Below are positions 43,881 to 55,100 of a stretch of DNA of 64,000 nt, in pieces (position 1 is the stretch's first letter; each line of letters opens with the position of its first letter). The position numbers and the translations under genes were made by a program. The stretch is from Ehretia macrophylla. Its lineage: Eukaryota > Streptophyta > Magnoliopsida > Boraginales > Ehretiaceae. Location: contig CM075767.1 of the NCBI GenBank assembly GCA_037974665.1, forward strand, positions 24,639,498 through 24,703,497, written 5' to 3'. A model generated the notes under the pieces. It was not told the origin of the DNA. It did not search any database and saw only the letters and a list, made by a program, of their open reading frames with translations.

Positions 43881-46428
43881 TGATATATCCGAGTCGACCA
43901 TGCATTTACAAATATTTATTTATATTTGTTTCTTTCATTATTCTTGGAAAACATGTCTTTGTGATTATTTGCTTGCATTTAATTTATAGTTAATTGTCTC
44001 ATTATTTAAAATCAATTCGTATTTTGAATAATAGTAACCTATACTAGGTGTTCTTAAGTTCTCATAATCTTAACTAAGTGGAACTTAGGAAATATAATTA
44101 GTATAACAAACTAAGCATTCGTTTCAATTAAGGTGAAAAGGATAACTTGGAAGGTGTATGTGGATAGTCTGAGAAGGGATATGAATACTGAATTTAGAAC
44201 CTTATTTCTTATTTAAGAAACTTATATAGTGATAAAACATGGTCTAGTTTGATTGATTATAATTTACTAGGAAATATGGTAATGTGCAGATAAGGACTAG
44301 GTGATAGAGTTTATAAATTTTGAAAATATAAATAAATAAGTTGTTAGCTTAGTAGCTCAATCCTATTGAATACGATATGATATTTGGATTTTTTGGTAGT
44401 TGAATTGAATTATATTAGGATAATACTTGGGTTTGGTACTATAAGATGTTGAATAATTAGGAATATTAACTAACTTTAAGAATTTAGTTTCCATTAAAAG
44501 TTCAGGATAGTTTATGATTTCTAGATGTTTTAGATATACTTGGGTAACATGAAATTGTGGATAATAGGGCTAGGATGTTATACCTTGGACTATATTTTGA
44601 TAATTTGAGGTTGTAATATATTAGAATTATATAAAAATACTTTGTAATAAAAGTAGAAGAATTAGTATGATAAGTAACTAAATCTTGTGAATAAGCTAAT
44701 TAGATAGCATTTCGGCCTAAGTCATTAGTTTATATGTATTCTAATCGAGTTATTACTAGCACTTAGTATTATTATCATACCATTAACCAAGCCTGCCACC
44801 ACGATGCTTCTCACTTCATTCTTTCGCACCATTCACGTAAGCAGCTTGCTAGGAAGATTACAAACTCCACCTCAATTATCATAGCCTATGAGTAGCTCTA
44901 ATCATTTAAACACAATCCTCATCATCAGTGGAACAATGTCGATGAAACACCTCCTGCTTATCACCACCGTTCCAAGCTGCCATATCACCATACCGTAAGC
45001 CTTCTCGTGTTACGACCATAGAACAAATAAGTGAAGCTAGTGGTTCGCTGTCACCTTATGGAACTGCCTAATGCCATCTAAAGCTTAGCTTATTAATATC
45101 CTACCACTAGCTTTAGTGAGTCAACTTCACCATAACTTGACAAGTTTCATCGTTAACCCACAAAACTCCACCAATCCTTCATCTAAGCTGCCACCGAATG
45201 ACTCTAAAACCATTAGGCTTACCTGGTTGCCGTCCAAGCAAGACACAGCTTCATCCTAGGAATGTTAGCTTTGCCGCTTAGCTTACCATCATCATCAACT
45301 TACACCATAGCAGTAGCCGCCCACTTTCATCCAATTAAGAATCGAACCTCAACTCTATATAAAGCCTTGCACCTTCGGCAAGTAAAATGCACCACTCAAG
45401 CTAAACACCATTGCTTCGTCTATCATCATTCTTCAGCAAGCAAAATAATATCCTAATGAGAAGCCTACTTCAAGTTGTCGCATCCTCCATAGCTGCACCA
45501 AGCCATCTATCAATTATAGTTCCATCACCAAGTTCATCATCGCCTACCATGCGAATAATTAAGAAACTATATAGGCACATCTGTAAACCTTTGTCCTCTG
45601 ATCCAAAGAAACTCCACAGCCTAGCAATTAGTCGCCCACCTCCATCTAATCATCATCACTACCGATTGGACTTTAGCAGCTAACATTACATATATGAGTT
45701 AGCAGTGTATTTAGCAAAGCAAAGAAAAGAAAATCAGTGGAAGCTTAGTTTTAGTTTAATATATATATGTATCATAGTAACCAAACTTAGCAACCCGCAA
45801 CAAAGGAAAAAAGAAGCGGTGCAGTGACTTTGGTTGCTAAGCATATCAAGCAGAAAGCTTACTCAGTGGAGAGCAAAAGTAAACCCGAGGCAGTAAAGGA
45901 AGAAGCAAAGTAGGAGAAAGGAAAATTGGGGATACTAGCTACTAGCTTGATGGGAATTGCGGAAAAGAAAAAAGAAAGAGGAAATAGATTTTGGCGGTGG
46001 CCTTCCATAGTAGATAGCCAAGGTACGAAGCAAAAGGAAAATAAGCAAAAGCTGAAGCAGTGGAGTTCATAAGAGCCGAAGCAAGGAAGGGAAAAATTAA
46101 AGGGATGCTTGAGTTCTTGCATGCAAAAGGCTTAGTTTACAAAACTCAGCCTCAGCCTCGGTGGGGTGAGGAAAACTTTCTACAAACCTCATGTTTATTT
46201 ACAGATATATACTTGAATGGATTTAAAACGGACTTGGAAATAATTGACACTAATGAAGTCTAACTAGGTGAATTAAGAATTAGTATAGGGTTTAATAGAT
46301 TGTTGATACAGGTTTTATACCAAAATTAGGATTAAATGAAAGGAAACACTACTTAGAAAATTAACTACTGAATCAGAAATTATAGGTTAAATAAATCAAG
46401 ATATTGACTTAATATCTTTAGGATTAAT

Positions 46429-47288
46429 TGTTAGAATCTGATTTTTATTTTATTATTGTTGGTTGTGTTTTGTAAAAATTGTGGATATTGCGTGTGGTAG
46501 TTTGAATTTGTAGGAATCTATGAAAAAGTCACGATCAGGAGGGATTCAAGTTCTTAAGTGTTTTAATGCTAGAAGAATTTTTGAAGAGTCTACATGACTA
46601 TGAAGATATCTTGGAAATAAAATGATAATGTGATAAAGTTAAAATTATCAAGAACTCTTGAGCTAATTGGATTATCTTGAAGATTCTTCTGCGTATGGTC
46701 AACATCCCAAGCAAATCCTTCAAATAGGCGTCTCATTTCTCAGTTGAAGTGTCAGCGAGCAGTGAGCAGAAAATAAGGAGTTGAAATGTGAGATAGGTGT
46801 AGGTTGTTTGTGTGAGGTTGTGTTGTAACATGTTGTGTAACAAAATTTGCTGAACGTTTTAATTAGTGTTGCAACACAGTCTGTTTTTGTCATATGTATT
46901 GATTAATCCATCTAGAGTTTCAAGACTCTTTTTATTATGTTTTAGTATACATTCTTCAGGAGAAGAAGGTGTGTTCTCGGGAGATAACTTTTGTAAGTCG
47001 ATGAGAGCTCGTTAAACTAAAGAATCTACTAAGGGAGTCTTACACTTAGGCGGCAAGGGTTAAGAGGGAGTCTTTAATTACGTAATTTTTCATTGGTGTC
47101 TATAATCTCTTGAAATTTAATGGACTGGTTTGTTGGCCATGGGATGGTCGCGTGGACGTAGACCAAGTTGGTTGAACCACGTTAAAATTTCTGTGTTCTT
47201 ACTTTTGTTGCAACAAATTTACTTTCTTACAAATTTACTTAGTTGATTTGTTTAATTATCAAATTGATTAAGAAACCAGAAACTAACA
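46429..47288 (+). repeat. Second Sirevirus 5' LTR
   Basis: 860 bases, TGTTAGAATCTG...AACTAACA. Contains TTCAGGAGAAGAAGG and TGTTGCAACA motifs also seen in the 3' LTR. Confidence 0.92.
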
Positions 47289-47364
47289 AGTGGCATCAAA
47301 AGCAAGTTATTAAACTAACTCAGTTAGATCTTTGGGAAAGTTTTTTTCTGACTATTTTGCAGAT

Positions 47365-49132
47365 ATGGATACATTTCGGGATGGAAGTTCAATTATCAAA
47401 CCACCACTATTGGATGGTTCAAACTACTCATATTAGAAGGCTCGAATGAAAATATTTATCAAATCTATTGATAAAAAATCTTGAAGAGCAGTTGTCGTAG
47501 GATGGGCTCATCCTACAATGAAGAATGATGAAGGAATTGATGTGCCGAAAAATAAGGATCAATGGACCGCAAATGAAGATCGTTTAGCTAACAACAATTC
47601 TAAGGCTTTAAATGCGATTTTTAATGTTGTAGATCTAAATTAATTTAAACTGATTTCAACTTGTGAAACTGCTAAAGATGCTTGGACTATTTTACAGACT
47701 GCATATGAAGGAACAACAGCTGTCAAAATGTCTAAAGATGCTTGGACTATTTTACAGACTGCATATGAAGAAACAACAGCTGTCAAAATGTCCGAGCTTC
47801 AAATTCTTGCAACAATATTTGAGGAATTGAAGATGCAAGAGGATGAGACTATTACTGATTTCAATGGCAGGTTGTGTAACATTGCAAATGAGGCGTTTAC
47901 ACTAGGTGAAAAATATTCAGATTCAAGCCTTGTGAGGAAGGTATTACGATCACTTCCTGAGAGATTTGCCGTCAAGGTTGCTGCCATTGAAGAAGCAAAA
48001 GTTGTTGATGACATGAAGCTAGATGAATTAATGGGTTCACTTCAGACATTTGAGATTAAATTTAAACAGAAAAGAAGAGAGAAAAATATTGCATTCCAAG
48101 GTGAAGTTCAAAGTCAAAATGATCAAAGCTTTTACCATGATGAAGATGCAGAAATTACTGAATCTTTAGCATTACTCACGGAGAATTTCAACAAAGTGCT
48201 GAAAAAATGGAAGAAGCAGAGAAGTGGATATAGGCCAGCAACTTTTGAAAGGAAGCAGACTGTTACAACAAATCCTGAGACATTTTAAAGGTAAAATGGA
48301 AAATCGTTCGAGGAGAAAAAGAAAAATAAAGGCATTCAGTGTAGAAAATGCAAAGGATTCGGTCATATACAGGCTGAATATGCAAATACCTTGAAGAAAA
48401 AAAATAAGTTAATGAACATCACTTGGAGTGATGAAGATTCAGATGATGTTTCTGAAGGTGATGAATGATACACCAACAATTATATTGCATTCGCTGTTGC
48501 AACAGGACAGAATGGCAGAAAGATTTTTTCAGCTAATGTCGCACCATCTGTTGCAACAACGTCCACAACAGAACATGTATTATCAGATGACAGCAGAACG
48601 AATTCTGAAACAGAGAGTGATGATGATCTGGATGAAGAAGGAATCATGAAAGCATACAAGGAGATATATGAAAAATGCCTGATTGTATGCAAGAAAAATC
48701 AAGAGCTTGAGGAAAATATATTGGAGGAACAAAAAGCTGATTGGACAAAATCAATGAGAAACCACCAGACCCAAGCAGGCAAGAGTCAACAGAAGATTGA
48801 GGAGTTACAACATGAGCTGAAATAAATTCAGCGGAATGTGAATATGATGAATTCAGGAACTTTGAATCTTGATCATATGTTGTTAATTCAAAAGCCAAAT
48901 GGAGATCACACTGGACTTGGGTTCCAAGAAGGTCTTTCAACGGAAAAAACTATCTTTGTCAAAAAATCTAAGGAGCCGAAGTTGGAACTGTATGTTGCAA
49001 CATCCCCTACGACAAAGGCAAAAATTTCAGAAGGAAGCAAAAGAGATTTGTTCCAATCTATCACTATTGCGGCATTCCTGGACATATCAGACCATGATGC
49101 TATAGGTATATTGACAATCTAAAAAGAGGTAT
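47365..49132 (+). pseudogene. Second Sirevirus gag, degraded
   Basis: Same architecture as the gag at 27463-29248. ATG at 47365; the conserved Trp at codon 24 is TAG (47434-47436). Other stops differ from the first copy (for example TGA at about 47482). The longest open part is 47728-48288. A 60-base in-frame tandem duplication covers about 47674-47793. The first knuckle CRKCKGFGHIQAEY has lost its last Cys; the second (YHYCGIPGHIRP, stop, CYRY) has lost its first and gained a stop. The TRIM interrupts it at 49133, after KRG. Confidence 0.85.
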
Positions 49133-49703
49133 TGTTACGCCCCGAACCAACACCCCCACGCCTGCAGGATACACTCTTCCCATAGGGGACGAGCGAGCAC
49201 CGAGGCCTAGGCGAGTTGGCCCAGAAACACACTATGCACGTATTATCCGCTTTGGAGCCCATACCCTTCACGGATTTGTTTTCCATGCACGCACTGCACG
49301 TGAAAACGCATCTACACAATGTGAGGAGCGAACTTCTTATATCTAGTAGCCCAGCACCAACCGCGTCCGATGTGGGATATTACACCCGCTCCCCCTTGGG
49401 GACCCAGCGTCCTCGCTGGCCATGCGAACGCGTCAGCTCTGATACCACCTTTGTAACGCCCCGAACCAACACCCCCACGCCTGCAGGATACACCCCTCCC
49501 ATACGGGACGAGCGAGCACCGAGGCCGAGGCGAGTGAGCCCGGAAACACACTATGCACGTATTGTCCGCTTTGGAGCCCATACCCCTCACGGATTTGTTT
49601 CCCACGCACGCACTGCATGTGAAAATGCGTCTGCACGATATGAGAAGCGAACTCCTTATATCTAGTAGCCCAGCACCAACCGCGTCCGATGTGGGATATT
49701 ACA
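49133..49703 (-). mobile_element. TRIM retrotransposon nested in the second Sirevirus
   Basis: LTRs 49133-49384 and 49452-49703, both 252 bases and nearly identical, with a 67-base interior; perfect GGTAT duplication at 49128-49132 and 49704-49708. On the minus strand: LTR, TGGTATCAGAGC primer-binding site (about 49436-49448), polypurine CCAAGGGGGAGCGGG, LTR. Different family from 30770-31291 but shares the CAAAGCGGACAATA and CGTGAGGGG core. High GC against AT-rich surroundings. The open frames in it are not genes. Confidence 0.92.
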
Positions 49704-50020
49704 GGTATGTTTGTCAATCCCTTCTTTTATGATAAGCCTAGGAAATCACCAAAAATAATGGTTGATTTGTTGCAACAGGACTTGAAACAGATCAGTAAGA
49801 AAATCTGACACAGTTGATGCATCCAAAAATTTGTGCTTAAGGTTAAAAATAGAGAAAAGTTGCAACATAGGAAAGGTTGTTAGAATAAAAAATGATTATG
49901 GTAGGGAATCTGAGAACTTTGCATTTTTTGAATTTTGCACTGCACAATGAATATCACATGAGTTTTCAACACAAAAAAAAAAAATAGTGTAGTTGAAACA
50001 AAAAAAAAATTGTTCTAGAA

Positions 50021-50150
50021 TATGTTGCAACAGAATATCAACTAGCAGATATTTTTACTAAAGTACTTGACTTTGTGAGATTTGAAGTTTTGAGAAAAGC
50101 TATTGGTATTTGTACCAATTTATGTTGGCACATGCATTGAAACTTGAAAG
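50021..50150 (+). pseudogene. Second Sirevirus pol C-terminal remnant
   Basis: Encodes YVATEYQLADIFTKVL and LRKAIGIC, the end of Copia RNase H, starting at the same codon as the remnant at 29344. Preceded by A-rich sequence; integrase and RT are absent. Confidence 0.85.
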
Positions 50151-51491
50151 TGATAAGTCTCAAGAAATGTGAAAGTTTAATAGTTAAATCAACTTAAGAT
50201 TTATTATTTGAACCATACTTCTTGTGCACACTATATTTTGATCTGATTGAGAAACTGATTTTAATGGTTTGCAAGTGTAAAAAGTTGGACTTCCTAGTGA
50301 CTTCGGATATAAAGAGAAGTCTCTTTATCCATTTATGTACTTTATTCACTCATGAAAAGAAAAGAAAAAAAGAGAAAGGAAAAAAAAAGGTAAAGACTGG
50401 AAAAAGTTACCTAGACCAGATTGAAGGTTTTAGAGTGAAAGCTACCAAGTCCAATATTCATGTGAAAATTTTTGCAATATGATTAGACGATCAGGTTGTT
50501 TGAACAGGTTGTTTTAAATTCTAAATCTTGCAAAGCTTGATTCTGAGGAATTTCAAGAAAGATCTTGATATAGCTTTCACACACACACATGGTTCAAGTT
50601 ATAAATTCTTGTGTGATTTAAGTATTGAATAAATCTAATTTCTTGTTGATGACATCACAATTAATGTGGATTGTGTGTGACATTCATTGTTTTATGTTTG
50701 AGAAATATTTCATAAGTTTAAGTGGTTAAATGGCTGACTAGTAAAGTAATGTTGCAACATGGACTGAAACAATCTCTCTCACAAAACTTGTGTCGTAAGA
50801 GGAAAAAATGGGAAAATAAGTTTTTCTTTAACGTCAATTCTATTTGTTGACATGACAGATATATGTTGAAATTGGTTAGCTGAAAAGTTGTGACTATTCA
50901 AGAGAGTTTGAGTTTCAATAAACTTGTGGCATTATTGCATGTTAATCTAGGACTCTAATCATTGAAAAACTCTTTCTTCAACAAAGTTCGCTCATTTAAG
51001 GCTTCTTATTGTCTCACATGGATTTCTCGTTCATCTATTCTCTATTCACCACTTCATCTTCTTGAGAAATTGCTAGGGCATTGTTCTGAAGGGTCAACAT
51101 AAAGTAGATATTCAGGGGGAGCCTCGAGTTGAAGGGCTTGTTGGACCAACTTCTGCAACAACTTCTGATGTGTTGTTGCAACAGGTGCAGAAACATCAGC
51201 GTGAAGTCTATGAGCTGTGCAACGATCAAGCCAATGTTAAAGCTAATCTGCAGAAGATCATGGCTGATCTTGAGAAGTTGATGGAAGGACAATAAACCCT
51301 ACTTGATTTCGTCTCCAAATCCACTGTTTGAATGATTATTGCTCTGATACTTTACTGGTTTTGTTTTTTATTGTGATATGTTGCTATGTTTAAATTCTAC
51401 TACTTTGCTCTAGATTCATATTTATGTTTTATGTTTTATGTTATGCTTTTATTGCTCTGATATTCTATACTACTGCTTTGGTTTCTTTTGT

Positions 51492-51727
51492 CAAAGGGGG
51501 AGATGGATCTCACAAGCTAATGGTTTGATTTATGCTTTGCTAAATTTTGTATTACACTATTTTTTTTATGATCGAATTTGGTAAGATAGTTTATAATTGT
51601 TTGGTTTATGTTTTGAGCTTTGCTCGACTATGAGTTACCTTACTAAGGGGGAGATTGTTAACATTGCTTATTTTGATGCTAACCATTGCTTGTGAATTTT
51701 TGCAAAAACAAAGGCAAAGGGGAAGAT
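51492..51727 (+). promoter_or_regulatory. Three polypurine tracts before the Sirevirus 3' LTR
   Basis: TCAAAGGGGGAGATGG (51491-51506), TAAGGGGGAGATTG (51643-51656) and AAAGGCAAAGGGGAAGAT (51710-51727). The last abuts the LTR and would prime plus-strand DNA synthesis; extra upstream copies are characteristic of Sireviruses. Confidence 0.75.
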
Positions 51728-52587
51728 TGCTAGGATTTGATTTTTATTTTATTATTGTTGGTTGTGTTTTGGAAAAATTATGGATATTACGTGTGGTAGT
51801 TTAAGCTTGCAGGAATCTACGAAGAAGTCACGATCAGGAGGGATTCAAGTTTTGAAGTGTTCTAATGCTAGAAGAATTCTTAAAGAGTCCACATGACTAT
51901 GAAGATATCTTGGAGATAAAGTGATAATGTGACAAAGTCAAGATTATCAAGAACTCTTGAGCTAATTGGATTATCTTGAAGACTCTTCTGCGTATACTCA
52001 ACATCCCATGCAAATCCTTCAAATAGGCATCACATTTCTCAGTTGAAGTGTCAGCGAGCAGTGAGCAGAAAATAAGGAGCTGAAACATGAGATATGTGTA
52101 GGCTGTTTGTGTCAGGTCGTGTTGCAACATGTTGTGTAACAGAATTTGCTGAATGTTTTAATTAGTGTTGTAACACAGTCTGTTTTTGTCATATGTATTG
52201 ATCAATCCATCTAGAGTTTCAAGACTCTTTTTATTATGTTTTAGTATACATTCTTCGGGAGAAGAAGGTGTGTTCTCGGGAGAGAACTTTTGTAAGTCGA
52301 GGGGAGCTCGCCAAATTAGAGAATCTACTAAGGGAGTCTTACACTTAGGCAGCAAGGGTTAAGAGGGAGTCTTCAATTGCGTAAGTTTTCATTGGTGTCT
52401 GTAATCTCTTGAAACTTAGTGGATTGGTTTGTTGGCCAAGGGATGACCGCGTGGACGTAGACTAAGTTGGTTGAACCACATTAAAATTTCTGTGTTCTTA
52501 CTTTTGTTGCAACAAATTTACTTTCTTGCAAATTTACTTAGTTGATTTGTTTAATTATCAAATTGATTAAGAGAACAGAAACTAACA
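51728..52587 (+). repeat. Second Sirevirus 3' LTR
   Basis: 860 bases, beginning TGCTAGGATTTG after the polypurine tract CAAAGGGGAAGAT. Confidence 0.92.
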
Positions 52588-54381
52588 TTAATTAATATAT
52601 TCTGGTTAAAGACGTAGCTTTCTTTAATTGAGGTTGGAAGAACATCTAAGTAAATAAGGTGCAAATTGTTTAACTAGTTAAGATTGTCACTTCATATTAC
52701 TTAGTCAAATTCTAAAAGGTGACTACTTTTAGTGATAAAGTTTGTATGTTACTTAACTATAACTATATCAACTTAATACAAGTTCCCTAATTTAACCAAA
52801 TAAACAATGACTCTATCTGATATAGAATCCTGTGTGATTATGAAATCCAACAATACATCGTGTCACTTTATAAGTTAGAATCGCCAACCATATTTTCATA
52901 ACATGATTATCTCTAAAATACTCAATTAACTAGGGTTTTAATTAAAGGTTATCTATATAATATTAGTTAATTGATATGCCTGTAAGAGGTTTTATTTAAA
53001 CAACATCTTCAATGTATATTATTTATATGATTACTAGGTAGCTAGAATATAAGTTGTTATGCCTTGAATTTAGCTTGGAATAGGATTGTTATTACATGTT
53101 GCTCTCTTTATTTGCTAAACATATTATTTGAATTTAAGCTGACTTTAATTCCGAGGTTATTAGATAAGAGTTAACTGGTTATAAAGTTAATTACCCTTCA
53201 TGACCTAATCAACATGATATGACTCAACTTGAATTTATTTAGCATGTAGCATATATATCTAAATTGTCTATGTTTAACATATGTAGACATCCACTTTTAC
53301 TATTGGCTATCTACTAAATTCTCAACTGCAACAAGGTTATGACATTTATTATTTAAAGTGATAGCAATGAGTTACTTTTGCTATTACTGCCTCAATTACA
53401 ATTCGTGAAATAAATTTGATATGTACATATGCTCGAGAGACGACCTACTTTGTCATTCTCTCAAAATGTTATCTTTTGTGTGTTATGTGGCTACTTGTGC
53501 ATGCTTGTATGTTATTGAATTGGGGTTGCAACCTTAGGCACGATAGCGTTTCACGAATGTCGGGCAGCATAGGGCTTGCCAGTACTCCCGTGACTATCGT
53601 GGTTCTATTCCATCTTCCTCACTTGGTGATCTTCACCCTCGGGGAGCTGGGTCGTAGATTTTGTGTACAATCTGGAGTACCCTCTTGGGAAAGATAAGAA
53701 GTTGTGATCTTGATTCGGGGCTGGGCACCTCTGGAAGTGTTATCGAAACGTATCCTTTGCAATGTGATATGATTAAGTACTCTCGCTTGGCATTCCACCC
53801 TTGGAGAGAAAAATTGATTGTTTATCTAAATATCATTACTATTACTGATATATGACTCGAATGTGATAATAATTTCTACTAGTTATCATGTGTATCTTAT
53901 GTAAATAGTTTGTTAATACTACCATACGTGAATTGCATCATAATTTTCAAAAGAGCCTGACCAAAAGAGCTTTTAAAACTCTCCTATTTCATTCTCACTG
54001 AGCTTCTCAAGAGCTCACCCTCTTTTCTCCCCTCCTTGTAGGTGCAGTTAGCTTGAAATGGGTTGACATTGTGTGCTAAAGTTGAGTAGATACATGCTTG
54101 AAGCTTCTTGCCTATCATGTTAGAGTTTGTTTGTATTAATCTCGGGAAAAAGGGTAGCTGTGTTGAAACCCTAGTTTGTAAATAGCCGGGTAGTTCTCAG
54201 GTCTCGAATGATGTAACACCCTTTTTACCGAAATTGTTGTTTAATAGCTAGATATTATTAAAAGTCTTTATACTTTACTTCTTTTAATGTTATTAAAAGT
54301 TATGTATATGAGACCGCAATGACAGTAAACGCAAACTTTGACCTAATCTTGAGAAGGATCAAGTGGGGTCATTACAATGAC

Positions 54382-55100
54382 CATTCCACAAATTGATGAT
54401 GCTAAAGAATACTTAAAGTCTGTGGAAGAAAAAGTTTCAATTCCACATATAAGTCATTCACTGATATACTCATAACTAGGCTCATGACCATGAAGTATGA
54501 TGGGTCAAGAATTATGTAAGAGCATATCATAGAGATGACTAATATTGCGGCAAGATTAAAGTCATTGGGAATGATAATGAATGCATGCTTCCTAGTATGT
54601 TTTATCTTGAACTCATTACCTTATGAATATGAGCCTTTTTCAAATTAATTATAACACTATTAAGGATAAGTAATTATGTGAATTGGCTAGTATGCTTGTT
54701 TAGGAGGAAATAAGATTAAAGAATCAATTAAGTCACACAGTTAATCTCATGGGTCAAGAAGCTAGTAAAGAATTTAAAATGAACATAATCAAGATGAAAT
54801 AAAAGAGTTTGTTAACGATTTTTAGACTCGTTGGATAAAAGTTCAGACTTGCAAGTTCCACTTTGTAATAAAGTAGGTTCACTTTTAAATATTGCCTGAA
54901 ATATAAAGTATGGTTTGAAAGTAAAGATAATTATCATTCCTTTGTACGCTTCGAATTAAATTTAAGCGAAATTCCTCTTAATATATAGTGGCTTGATTTT
55001 GTAGCTACCACTTATGTTTCCACTTAGAACGTAAATCCAAATTAAAATTTTGTACATAGAAAATCGTGTGAAGGCTTTAATTGAAAGTTTAAGAACTTAT
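54382..55100 (+). pseudogene. Copia gag (remainder) and protease, degraded
   Basis: Reads as Copia gag (DAKEYLKSVEEK, then HDHEV-type and MTNIAAKLKSLGM-like pieces in shifting frames) followed near 54990 by a decayed LSEIPLN...WLDFVATTYVST, matching the aspartic protease WLDSGATxHVS block; the catalytic DSG is DFV here. Many stops. Confidence 0.75.

Larger units (their letters stand above)
46429..52587 (+). mobile_element. Second defective Sirevirus, with nested TRIM
   Basis: LTRs 46429-47288 and 51728-52587, both 860 bases; duplication TTAAT at 46424-46428 and 52588-52592; primer-binding site TGGCATCAAAAGC at about 47291. Sirevirus-type gag, then a TRIM (49133-49703), a few hundred bases, and only the C-terminal end of pol. 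Three polypurine tracts lie before the 3' LTR (about 51492-51506, 51643-51655, 51710-51727), a feature reported for Sireviruses. Related to the Sirevirus at 26499-32335 but a different subfamily, with little LTR identity. Confidence 0.9.
43881..54376 (+). mobile_element. Large solo LTR-like element (~4.3 kb without its insert)
   Basis: Inserted in the Copia gag: duplication ATGAC at 43876-43880 and 54377-54381, and gag reads on in frame across it. It begins TGATATATCCGAG and ends GGGGTCATTACA. It contains the Sirevirus 46429-52587; without it, about 4.3 kb remain with no primer-binding site or pol, so a solo LTR of a large Ty3/gypsy element is the best reading. The right part has the conserved 19-mer (53562-53580) and the ACTGAGC...GCTCACCC box (53997-54020) shared with the LTRs at 2950-5180 and 55101-57861. 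A TGTAACACCC at 54212 leaves open a composite origin of the last 165 bases. Confidence 0.7.

Noticed and set aside
49216..49717. Several overlapping GC-rich open frames of 90-150 codons on both strands
   Set aside because: They lie in TRIM LTRs; primer-binding site, polypurine tract and target duplication explain the sequence.
54212..54376. Separate 165-base element TGTAACACCC...GGTCATTACA with ATGA flanks
   Set aside because: The ATGAC duplication with in-frame Copia gag shows that 43881-54376 is one insertion; ATGA repeats at 54208 may be chance. Kept only as a caveat.
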